Assembly: GCF_040218225.1 (NCBI RefSeq)
Contig: NZ_JAVJQO010000003.1
Span: forward strand, 227,326-291,325
Length of the DNA: 64,000 bases
Direction: 5' to 3'
Source of the DNA: Gracilimonas sp.
GTDB taxonomy: Bacteria > Bacteroidota > Rhodothermia > Balneolales > Balneolaceae
Shown here: piece after piece, positions 17,002-24,593 of the stretch
How the letters are laid out: each line of letters opens with the position of its first letter
How positions within the stretch are numbered: the first letter of the stretch is position 1
The notes under the pieces: generated by a model
What the model was told of the DNA's origin: nothing
What the model saw: the letters and a program-made list of their open reading frames with translations, nothing else
Databases searched by the model: none
Translations under genes and position numbers: made by a program

Positions 17002-17310
17002 TTATACAGCAGTGGACAAAAATTTATTGTATGAAAGAGAACTTGTATATCCAGCTCCTAAGCTTCTTTGCTCGTCTTTACTCATAAACTCTATTACAAG
17101 ACTACCTTTGCAAGTATAAACATAACTCCTTCTCCTCCTTGAATACTTGATAGGGCAATCAAAATCATGCTTCAATTCGTTTAGTATTTCATAGAGCCAT
17201 CGTTCCGAAATGCCTAATTTTTCAGCCAGTTCTTTGGGAGTACCTGTGCATTTCCTTCTTATCAAATAATCTAAATACTCTACCCGATCTAGTGATTTTT
17301 TTAAACCCAT
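17002..17310 (-). CDS. Small HTH regulator with a C-terminal double-glycine-leader-like motif
   Basis: A 102-residue protein. Residues 5-70 are an HTH_11/YafY-type winged helix (DRVEYLDYLIRRKCTGTPKE, ELAEKLGISERWLYEILNEL, then an Arg-rich KYSRRRRSYVY wing). Residues 76-87, MSKDEQRSLGAG, align with the leader of peptide 1 (ISKDKQKKINGG), sharing S, K, D, Q and the final G, and with peptide 2 (LTNIEMQSLSAG). Fifteen residues follow, YTSSLSYNKFLSTAV. So a DNA-binding protein carries what looks like a C39 cleavage site and a releasable tail. It probably regulates the cassette. The leader-like part may be coincidence, but the match to its neighbours argues against that. The start ATG at 17310 is the only good one. 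Confidence 0.75.
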   Translation of the reverse strand: MGLKKSLDRVEYLDYLIRRKCTGTPKELAEKLGISERWLYEILNELKHDFDCPIKYSRRRRSYVYTCKGSLVIEFMSKDEQRSLGAGYTSSLSYNKFLSTAV

Positions 17311-17401
17311 ACGAAAATTAATTTCCCGACCTTTTTAATTTCTAATAACTAAATAGGTAATTCTATTATTTTCAAGATATATCGCCCCCCAATTTGTGCT
17401 T

Positions 17402-17749
17402 TTACTCGTAACCCATTGCCAGTTCTTGTTTTAAGGCTGTTAAATTTTTATCAAAATTAGCTGATAAAAATTTATGAAGTGACTTTTCGTTAGCCAATCC
17501 TGCATTTACAGCAATTCTAAAACCGATTGCTGTAGGAGTCTTGCGAATTTCTTTTTTTATAAGGCTAAGTCGAAAACTTTTTAGTTGATCTTTGGGACAT
17601 ATTCCAAATTCTTTTTTAAAAATTCGGCAATAATGAGACCTCGAATATCCCATTTTTTCTGCCCACTCACTTACTGTTAGAATTTCTAGATAATTCTTTT
17701 CGAGTATTTCTATGGCCATAGAAATACCGAGCCTTTTGTCTTTCCCCAT
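17402..17749 (-). CDS. AraC-type HTH domain protein
   Basis: A 115-residue protein made almost only of an AraC/XylS double-HTH domain: ILEKNYLEILTVSEWAEKMG, then YSRSHYCRIFKKEFGICPKD, then IGFRIAVNAGLANEKSLHKF. No N-terminal sensing domain is present, so it is a short, stand-alone activator or repressor. It is the first gene of the minus-strand cassette, 91 bp upstream of the small HTH gene. Low GC, like its neighbours, sets this block apart from the flanking metabolic genes and suggests acquisition as a unit. Its target is probably the cassette promoter; this is inferred from position. Confidence 0.7.
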   Translation of the reverse strand: MGKDKRLGISMAIEILEKNYLEILTVSEWAEKMGYSRSHYCRIFKKEFGICPKDQLKSFRLSLIKKEIRKTPTAIGFRIAVNAGLANEKSLHKFLSANFDKNLTALKQELAMGYE

Positions 17750-17812
17750 AAGACAACCCCTCTATTTTTATTGTTATATATTAGATAGAGAGAATAGATT
17801 TCAAAATGTTAC

Positions 17813-17846
17813 AAAAAAGCCTGAATTTACCACTGAACTTAGGCTT
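17813..17846 (-). terminator. Terminator after the acyl-CoA ligase operon
   Basis: Read on the minus strand, AAGCCT and AGGCTT pair around an AT-rich part with further A-T and G-T pairs, followed by TTTT. It lies 145 bp downstream of the ligase stop and upstream of the AraC-type gene, so it would separate the two minus-strand units. Confidence 0.55.
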
Positions 17847-17990
17847 ATCTATTAAGATTGGAGAGTCGTTTATTAGATGAGCGTCATTATCTACTCGTCA
17901 CATAGATCCTCCTTCGTGATGCCCTTCCGGAAGCTCCTTCATTCCTGACTGCGTTGCCACGCTCTGGCTTAGCAACAAGTGTTAAAAATA

Positions 17991-19637
17991 TCACTTCCTA
18001 AACTGCACTTCTTTCCACTTCTCAAACAGATGCGCAACCTTTAGACGCTGGTATTTTCCGGTGGAAGTCACTGGCAACTCTTCGCCAAATACCACTACTT
18101 TTGGGGCTTTGGAGAATGGCAGATGTTGTTGGCAGTAATCTAAAATGACTTGCTCGTCTTGCTCAGCTCCCTCTTTCAGTTGCACATACGCTCCAACTTC
18201 TTCTCCGTACCAGTCGTTTTCAAATCCCACAGCTATTCCGGCTTTCACACCCGGAGCCTTGTTGACCACTTCATCAATTTCCAGCGGAGCCAGGTTAATG
18301 CCCCCTCGGATAATCAGCTCTTTTAACCGGCCGGTAATGAAAAAGTAGGAATTCCCCTCTTCGTCTTTTTTGATAAAACCTTCATCACCGCTTCGAAACC
18401 AGCCGTTTTTAAAGGCCGACTCATTCGCTTCCCGGTTATTGAAATATCCTTTCATCACATTCACCCCTCGAATGACGATCTCGCCACGTTCGCCTTCCGG
18501 CATGGAGTTACCTTGTTCATCCTGAATGTCCATGTTGTTGGCCGGAACCGGAATGCCAATACTTGGGTAGCCAAAATCCCGCATCCATTTGTTGTGTTCA
18601 TCTTTGGGTTGTTCCGCAGGTATGAAACAGGAATAGCAGGTGGTTTCGGAAAGTCCATACCCGTGGATAATGGGAATCCCGAATTTCTCCTCAAAGTTTT
18701 GGGCTACTTTCACCGTCAGCGGTCCGGCCCCGCAAATGATATGGCGAAACTGTTCTGACTCCGGGGCTTCTTTTCCTTCATAATAATTTGTGAGATACTG
18801 AAGCAACGTTGGCACCACACTCACGACATGAACCTGCTCTTCTTCAATGGCTTTAAAAAAATGCCCCGCACTGAACTTCTGATTCAACACCGTAGATCCG
18901 CCCACAAAAAACGGGGTTATCATAGTCACAACCGTACCATTTACATGATGAATAGGTAATACGCACATCATTTTTGTTTGACCATCAATGTTGTGCCACT
19001 GACTGATAGTTCGGGCATCTTCCAGCAGGTTACACTGAGTTAAAACAACGCCTTTTGGGTTTCCCGTAGTGCCCGAGGTAAATACAATGAGAGCTTCAGA
19101 TTCAATGCTAACCTTAGCCTCCCGAAGCTCGCCTTCCTCGGCAGAAAAAGAATCAACGGAATCATTACAAACAACTACTTCTATATCCCCCAGCTGACTT
19201 ATTTCATCAATAACCGTCTGAATACGTTCTGCATATTCATCCCTGACCAGGGCCAGCTTCACTTCGGCATTTTCCAGAATGTAGGCGATGCGGTTGTCAT
19301 CTTCCCCAAGATTTACCGGCACTACTACCAGTCCGCAGAACCAGGCCGCAAAATACTGAATCACCGTATGCCAGTGATTGTGGGAAATGGTGGCAATTTT
19401 ATCCCCGGGCTGAAGTCCCTTAGATTGATAGAAACGGGCGGTGTTTACTACATGCTCATAGAATTCCCGGTAAGAAATCTCTGTACGATTCTGACCAGCG
19501 TCCCTGTAGGTAAGATATGTTTTGTCGCTCCCAATGCCTCTTTTCAGCAGACTAAAGAAATCATCCTGCAAATCCTCCGGTGAATTTTCCAGAGTCCGGG
19601 CATGTGCAATCTTTTCTTCTAAGGTATTGAATTTCAT
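17991..19637 (-). CDS. Class I AMP-forming acyl-CoA synthetase/ligase
   Basis: A 548-residue adenylate-forming enzyme. The P-loop is VFTSGTTGNPKG (about 190), followed by HGYGLSETT, GWFRSGDEG, the hinge GRLKELIIRGG and the C-terminal catalytic lysine in TSTGKYQR. It would activate a carboxylic acid with ATP and load it on CoA or a carrier protein. It is not phenylacetate-CoA ligase (PaaK), which belongs to a different clade with a different length and motif set. The acid substrate cannot be told; the family includes long-chain fatty-acid, aryl-acid and crotonobetaine ligases. It follows the GNAT and M24 genes on the same strand with a 58-bp gap, so cotranscription is likely. Confidence 0.85.
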   Translation of the reverse strand: MKFNTLEEKIAHARTLENSPEDLQDDFFSLLKRGIGSDKTYLTYRDAGQNRTEISYREFYEHVVNTARFYQSKGLQPGDKIATISHNHWHTVIQYFAAWFCGLVVVPVNLGEDDNRIAYILENAEVKLALVRDEYAERIQTVIDEISQLGDIEVVVCNDSVDSFSAEEGELREAKVSIESEALIVFTSGTTGNPKGVVLTQCNLLEDARTISQWHNIDGQTKMMCVLPIHHVNGTVVTMITPFFVGGSTVLNQKFSAGHFFKAIEEEQVHVVSVVPTLLQYLTNYYEGKEAPESEQFRHIICGAGPLTVKVAQNFEEKFGIPIIHGYGLSETTCYSCFIPAEQPKDEHNKWMRDFGYPSIGIPVPANNMDIQDEQGNSMPEGERGEIVIRGVNVMKGYFNNREANESAFKNGWFRSGDEGFIKKDEEGNSYFFITGRLKELIIRGGINLAPLEIDEVVNKAPGVKAGIAVGFENDWYGEEVGAYVQLKEGAEQDEQVILDYCQQHLPFSKAPKVVVFGEELPVTSTGKYQRLKVAHLFEKWKEVQFRK

Positions 19638-19695
19638 GGTACTCCAACTTTTTTGAGATGGTAGCGGATGAAAGCTAAAAAGGCAAGAAATGGCT

Positions 19696-20157
19696 TTACA
19701 ACAGCTTCTTCATCTTATAATTCGCAATCTCAATCCCCTTTCTGTTCACCATTTGTTTTTTAATGACCTTGAAACCATGCTTTTCGAAGAACGGCCTGGC
19801 TGTAATACTCCCGTCCGTTATTATTTCTTTGAGCTGATTTTCCTTCGCATAATCTATCAAAGCGGTAATCAGGGTTTTGGCGATGCCTTTTCTTTGATGG
19901 TTTTTGTGAACAAACATCGTATCGAGATAGCCTTCGTTTGTGATGGAGGCAAATCCTGTGATACAGTCCTCTTCTTCAGTCACCAAAAAATACTGCTCTC
20001 GAATTTTAAGCAACCACCGGTCTGTATCTTTAGAGCTTGAACTCCATGCTTTAATTTGCGATGGTGAATAATCCCGATTGTTTACTTCAGAAATCGTATC
20101 TGTAAACAGGTTCAGAATTTCATCCAGATCATTTTGATTCGCTTTACGAATCTTCAT
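19696..20157 (-). CDS. GNAT-family N-acetyltransferase
   Basis: A 153-residue single-domain GNAT enzyme. The acetyl-CoA pyrophosphate loop is VHKNHQRKGIAKTL (motif A, about residues 83-96), preceded by the beta strand YLDTMFV and followed by ARPFFEKHGFKVI (motif B). It acetylates an amine on a small molecule or protein in the cytoplasm; the substrate is unknown. It starts four bases after the stop of the M24 peptidase gene, so the two are translated from one message. Its position between a peptidase and an acyl-CoA ligase gives no clear pathway. Confidence 0.82.
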   Translation of the reverse strand: MKIRKANQNDLDEILNLFTDTISEVNNRDYSPSQIKAWSSSSKDTDRWLLKIREQYFLVTEEEDCITGFASITNEGYLDTMFVHKNHQRKGIAKTLITALIDYAKENQLKEIITDGSITARPFFEKHGFKVIKKQMVNRKGIEIANYKMKKLL

Positions 20158-20161
20158 TCCT

Positions 20162-21508
20162 TTATTGTTTTGCCGGTATGCGTGGAATCGTCATAATTTC
20201 TCGCTGGCGTCCATCTATGTACCAAACTCCGGATTCATCAAAGAACGCATCTTCTTCCAGCATAATCCGGATTTCCTTGCCCCACTCTTCAATATAGGTA
20301 GCTGCATTCAGCTCTATAGAATAAGCGGTATTCAGGTGAAGCGGGTAATCGCCATCCCCTGGCACGCCACCCTGAGCATCCCACATTCCAAGCGTAGTTC
20401 CGGCTGCATGACCGTGATAACCAATGGGGTGGGTGTAGATGCTGGGCTTAAGCCCTTCTTCTATAGCTTGCTCCCGCGACATTTTTAGCACTTCATTCCC
20501 TGTACGGCCTTCTTTGAAATTATTGGTGAAGATATCCTGCAGGCGATTTCCATTTTCGAAGGCCTTCACTAAATAACCAGGCACCTCGGTTTCTTCCGGG
20601 CGAAGCACATACGCATGCTGCTGGGTATCGGTGTTAAGTCTGAGGTAGGTGATTCCGAAATCCACGTGGAGTAAATCCCCGGGCATAATCACGTTTTCGC
20701 CGGGACGACTGTCAAAGGTCCTGAGGTGGTCAAAAGATTCCGGATCAGCCCGCTGAATGGATACACTTGGATGAAACCAGGTATTCAGCTTTAATTCCCT
20801 GATTTTCTCCCGATACCACCAAACCACATCTTCGGTAGTAGTGATTCCCGGCTGAATGGCAGCATCTGAAAATCCTTCAGCGATAATCTCATGGGCAATT
20901 CTGACGATTTGGGGATACACCTGCATTTCTTTTTTCGTACGGGTTTCCAGCCATCGTACAGCCAGCTTCTCGGCTGAAACCAGACGATCCGAGTATTTTT
21001 TTCCGATGGCTTCTTTCATTTCTTCGTAATCAGTGACCACCATGCCATCTGCATGTCCCCAAATTTCAGAAATATTAATTCCGATTTTTTCCGGATTCCG
21101 TTCTTCAATGATTTCCTTTAGCCGCTTCCATTGATTGGGTTCTCTTTCCTTATCCCACGCCTTTTTGAATGTTTCTCCCACATCATACCGGGCAACCGCC
21201 AGCGTTTCCACTCCTTTCCCCGCTCCTAAATCATGCATTACCAAAATAGTTCGGCGCCGGGCAGCAAGCCAGGTAGCCGGAAGCATGGTTTCAATAACGG
21301 GATCTTCATTGTATTCCCTGGAAACCACAATCCACATATCGATATCAGTTTCCCTCATCAATTCCGGCAGGTAGTTCTGAACCTTATCTTTTAGCATATC
21401 ATCGATTACAGCTGCCCGTTCCTTCATAGGCAGAATATGCGGATAGTTTTGAGCTATAAGAGGAGTGGCGAAGATGAATATCAGGCTGAGCGTTAGGAGT
21501 TTTTTCAT
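20162..21508 (-). CDS. Exported M24-family metallopeptidase (Xaa-Pro dipeptidase-like)
   Basis: A 448-residue protein with a signal peptide (MKKLLTLSLIFIFATPLIAQ). The N-terminal creatinase-like domain runs to about 180 and the pita-bread catalytic domain follows. The metal-binding set is visible: Asp in LLHVDFG, Asp in RLNTDTQQ, His in PIGYHGHAAG, Glu in YSIELNA and Glu in IMLEEDAFF. It should be a periplasmic or secreted dimetal aminopeptidase or dipeptidase acting on peptides with proline in second position, although M24 members in this group are poorly characterised. It heads a minus-strand operon with GNAT and acyl-CoA ligase. Confidence 0.82.
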   Translation of the reverse strand: MKKLLTLSLIFIFATPLIAQNYPHILPMKERAAVIDDMLKDKVQNYLPELMRETDIDMWIVVSREYNEDPVIETMLPATWLAARRRTILVMHDLGAGKGVETLAVARYDVGETFKKAWDKEREPNQWKRLKEIIEERNPEKIGINISEIWGHADGMVVTDYEEMKEAIGKKYSDRLVSAEKLAVRWLETRTKKEMQVYPQIVRIAHEIIAEGFSDAAIQPGITTTEDVVWWYREKIRELKLNTWFHPSVSIQRADPESFDHLRTFDSRPGENVIMPGDLLHVDFGITYLRLNTDTQQHAYVLRPEETEVPGYLVKAFENGNRLQDIFTNNFKEGRTGNEVLKMSREQAIEEGLKPSIYTHPIGYHGHAAGTTLGMWDAQGGVPGDGDYPLHLNTAYSIELNAATYIEEWGKEIRIMLEEDAFFDESGVWYIDGRQREIMTIPRIPAKQ

Positions 21509-21655
21509 GGCGGTTTTTAATTTAAAAATTTGCAGAATATGGGAATGGACAGGCAGAGGTGCAACTGTGGTTTCTTTAGTTGGGATAAAACAAAATTTCG
21601 GACATACGCTGCAAAATGACCTACGTAAGAGTATTATTTAAATTCTAATAAACAA

Positions 21656-21689
21656 AAACCCCGGATCAGTTTTCACCAACCCGGGGTTT
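21656..21689 (-). terminator. Strong terminator after the LVIVD lipoprotein gene
   Basis: AAACCCCGG and CCGGGGTTT form a perfect 9-bp stem with a 15-base loop. On the minus strand it is followed by TTTTTGTTT. It lies 25 bp beyond the stop of the lipoprotein gene. Confidence 0.88.
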
Positions 21690-21713
21690 AAATTTTCTAT
21701 CTGCTGTTCAGAT

Positions 21714-23702
21714 TTACATTGATGCTAAATCGCGTAATGTTTGAGCCAGCTTGCCTGCTTTTGCAGAACCAGAGGTATCAATTCCACCAGCCAATTCAGT
21801 TAGCAATGCTGATTTATCTGAACCAGAGGACTTCTCTGCTTTCGCAATTCCAGATCTGAGTGCAGAGATTTCGGATGCTCCCATCTCTTTGTCGCGTGCA
21901 AGCTGATCTACATAGGCTTTAGCTAAAGCGTAGGTAGTAGGCCATTCAAACATAGGCTGACCCTGAGCATTCAGGTAATCGAGCTTCACTGTATTAGCCG
22001 CATCAATTTCATTTTGAGTAAGCAATGGATTTGCTTCCAGCTCAAAAATATCCATACCACGAGCGATTTCTGAATTGATGATCATACCATTGTACCAGTA
22101 TACCGACCAGCTACCACCCATTTGCATACGAGTTGAATCAACAGGGCCTCGGTCGTGAAATGCGATCTCAACCGGATTGGCGGGGTCAGTCCAGTCAAAC
22201 ACGGAAATTCCACCCTGATACCACGACTGCACCATAATTTCACGTCCCGGAACCGGAATAAGCGAACCATTATGGGCTACACAATTCTCTTGTGGTGTTT
22301 GAGCAGCCGGGAGTTTGTAATAGCTCTGGAATTCCATCTTGTTGTTCTCATTAATGGTAAACAAAGCATTTGCTCCCCACTCATAAGGATCCGTTTCACG
22401 GCATTTTGGCTGTCCGCCACCGCCCCACTCATCTGTGAACAACACTTTACTTCCGTCATTGCTGAAGGTAGCAGAGTGCCAGTAAGAGAAGTTAGAATCA
22501 GCAACTGCGTCTACTCTTACAGGGTTTGCCGGGTCAGAAATATCAAGCAGTAAACCATAGCCTTCACAAGCGCCACCGGCTAATCCAATTTCAGGATATA
22601 ATGTGATGTCATGGCACTGGTTAGGACCACGTTCGTCTTCCTCATCATCTCCACCCACACCAAATTGCTGGTCAACCATCATCTGGATATTTTCACGCAC
22701 GTAAGCACTGTCAGCTGCTGTAGGCTCTGCACCTTCGCCAGCTCTCTGCTGTGCTACATTCGATAAAATCATTCTTACATACTGACCTGGAATCACACGT
22801 TCCTGACCAAAAATAACCGCAGTAAAAGCACCTTCTTCCTTGGCTTTTTCCAACGCAGCTTTGTCGGCCGGAGCCATACCGTGTGTAGGAGCTGCTTCCA
22901 GGTTTTCGAAAATTCGTGGAGAGTTTACGATTGCCGCTTCTTCCGGATTGTCCAGCGGGACTTGTATCACTTCTATCCTGAACAAGGCTGAGTTCGGATC
23001 CTCATCCGGCATTGCAGATGAACATCCTGGCAATTCTTCATTTGGACGAACCGGAGCAGAACCAGAAACATAGATATATACGTTTTCGTCGTCTTCAGGG
23101 TCTTTCAATACAGAGTGCGTATGTGAACCGCGACAAGTTTGAACGTTTGATACATATTTTGGCTCTTTAATATCTGTGATATCAAAAATCCGGATTCCGC
23201 GAAGCCGTTCTTCACTTACTGTTTCCTGTACACCTTCGGTACCACAATCGAGCCGGCCTCCCAATCCTTCACCGGATACAAAAAGCAGGTTTCCATATAC
23301 AGATACATCACTTTGCGATGCCGGACATAAGTAGTCAACAACCAGTTCAGGTGACCGCGGATTTGAAACATCCCATACAACCACACCATTATAGTTCCCC
23401 TGAATAGCGTAATTACCTTTAAAAGCTAAATCTGAGTTTGTAACCCCTACAAAATCTTCCGGGGGTGGAGTTTGAGATAGCATATTGAGGTTCCAGGAAG
23501 CTTCACCAGCATCAAATAAACCGGCTTTCAGGCCAACCCGTGGGTCTGGACTTGGAGGGTTAGCTTCCGTTACCGGTTTTGGTTCAATAGATGGCATCAT
23601 GCTTGCTGAGCTTGAGTCGTCCATCATCGAAGAAGACGAACAACCATAAGCTCCAATCAGCACCGTCACCATCAAAGTGAGAAATAGGTTCGATTTTTTC
23701 AT
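21714..23702 (-). CDS. LVIVD-repeat lipoprotein
   Basis: A 662-residue lipoprotein with a signal peptide ending GAYGC (Cys21) and then a Ser/Met-rich spacer. The body is a beta-propeller of LVIVD-type repeats: GVVVWDVSNPRSPELV, IRIFDITDIKEPKYV, GLLLDISDPANPVRV and ISVFDWTDPANPVEI. The propeller contains several Cys and His (RGSHTHS, QCHDITL, WHSATF, CVAHNG) that might bind a metal. An acidic, low-complexity insert lies near residue 360 and a helical Ala/Ser-rich tail at the end. Function is not established for the family. It follows the DUF305 lipoprotein gene by 38 bp on the same strand, so they are probably a pair. Confidence 0.78.
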   Translation of the reverse strand: MKKSNLFLTLMVTVLIGAYGCSSSSMMDDSSSASMMPSIEPKPVTEANPPSPDPRVGLKAGLFDAGEASWNLNMLSQTPPPEDFVGVTNSDLAFKGNYAIQGNYNGVVVWDVSNPRSPELVVDYLCPASQSDVSVYGNLLFVSGEGLGGRLDCGTEGVQETVSEERLRGIRIFDITDIKEPKYVSNVQTCRGSHTHSVLKDPEDDENVYIYVSGSAPVRPNEELPGCSSAMPDEDPNSALFRIEVIQVPLDNPEEAAIVNSPRIFENLEAAPTHGMAPADKAALEKAKEEGAFTAVIFGQERVIPGQYVRMILSNVAQQRAGEGAEPTAADSAYVRENIQMMVDQQFGVGGDDEEDERGPNQCHDITLYPEIGLAGGACEGYGLLLDISDPANPVRVDAVADSNFSYWHSATFSNDGSKVLFTDEWGGGGQPKCRETDPYEWGANALFTINENNKMEFQSYYKLPAAQTPQENCVAHNGSLIPVPGREIMVQSWYQGGISVFDWTDPANPVEIAFHDRGPVDSTRMQMGGSWSVYWYNGMIINSEIARGMDIFELEANPLLTQNEIDAANTVKLDYLNAQGQPMFEWPTTYALAKAYVDQLARDKEMGASEISALRSGIAKAEKSSGSDKSALLTELAGGIDTSGSAKAGKLAQTLRDLASM

Positions 23703-23740
23703 AGTTAAATTACTGAGTTTTTGTTGACTTGATTTTCTTT

Positions 23741-24472
23741 CTACTGTTGATTTGCAGCTGTAATTCGATCCAGCATCAGTTGCATTCGGTCAATTTCCGT
23801 ACGCTGATCTACCTGTATGTCTGAAGCCAATTTGAAGGCTGCATCATCCTGGGCTGCTCCGTCCGTATCGAATAACCTGGTAACCATAGTTACTGCTCCT
23901 TTATGATGATCGATCATATACTTTAGAAACAGCCGGTCAAATTCATCGCCCCTGGCTTCGCTGAGTTCTTTTAGCTGAGCCGGTGAAAGCATCCCTGCCA
24001 TGTTGGTGTGATCCATTTTCATATGATCTTCCCCAAGCCCGTGAATCATCAGGTTCAACCCTTTTATATGTACTTCAGGCACCGGTTGATCACGATCTCT
24101 AAGCCAGGTTTGCATCGACTGAATTTCATCTTTCTGGGCATTGATGATTCTTGCTGCGAGTGTTTGAATTTGCTGGCTGGCATTATTCTCCGGAGCCAAT
24201 CGCGACATAATTAAGGCCTGAGCATGATGGGCAATCATGCCGGTCATAAACTTTACATCAGCTTGAGTAAAATTCATTTTTGCACTGTCCCGACGGGCCC
24301 AGTATAAAGCTTCCATCTCGGCCTTAGTCATTTCAGTGCCATTTTCAGTGGCCTTTTCAGAAACTGTTGAGCTATCTGAATCAGAATTATTACTTACCGA
24401 TTCTGAGTTTTTACATGCTGATAATCCAATCACCAACACAAACAAAAGAATTGATTTGGCTAGTTTTGCCAT
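23741..24472 (-). CDS. DUF305 lipoprotein
   Basis: About 243 residues with a lipoprotein signal (MAKLAKSILLFVLVIGLSAC) and an acidic Ser-rich linker. Two ferritin-like four-helix repeats of DUF305 follow, each with an HH motif: FMTGMIAHHAQALIM and YMIDHHKGAVTMV. Met- and His-rich stretches (DHMKMDHTNMAGM) suggest copper or another soft metal as ligand; DUF305 proteins are often next to copper-handling genes, but no such gene is beside this one. I chose the ATG at 24472 because it gives a standard 20-residue lipoprotein signal; in-frame ATGs at 24487 and 24502 are possible. Probably cotranscribed with the LVIVD lipoprotein. Confidence 0.8.
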   Translation of the reverse strand: MAKLAKSILLFVLVIGLSACKNSESVSNNSDSDSSTVSEKATENGTEMTKAEMEALYWARRDSAKMNFTQADVKFMTGMIAHHAQALIMSRLAPENNASQQIQTLAARIINAQKDEIQSMQTWLRDRDQPVPEVHIKGLNLMIHGLGEDHMKMDHTNMAGMLSPAQLKELSEARGDEFDRLFLKYMIDHHKGAVTMVTRLFDTDGAAQDDAAFKLASDIQVDQRTEIDRMQLMLDRITAANQQ

Positions 24473-24593
24473 AAAACTGTTGTTCATATACACAATATCC
24501 ATAACACGTTAACCTTGTAGAATCTCTCTTTTTTTAGAGACGGCTTATTATAAGGGCATTAAACCTGAAAAACCATCTGCAATTAAATCATGC

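Noticed and set aside
17991-19637. Acyl-CoA ligase as the missing PaaK
   Set aside because: The motifs are of the general class I acyl-CoA synthetase type, and the gene is 14 kb away in an operon with GNAT and M24.
24520-24545. TCTCT/AGAGA hairpin upstream of the DUF305 gene as a terminator
   Set aside because: On the minus strand no T run follows, and it lies in the promoter region of the gene.
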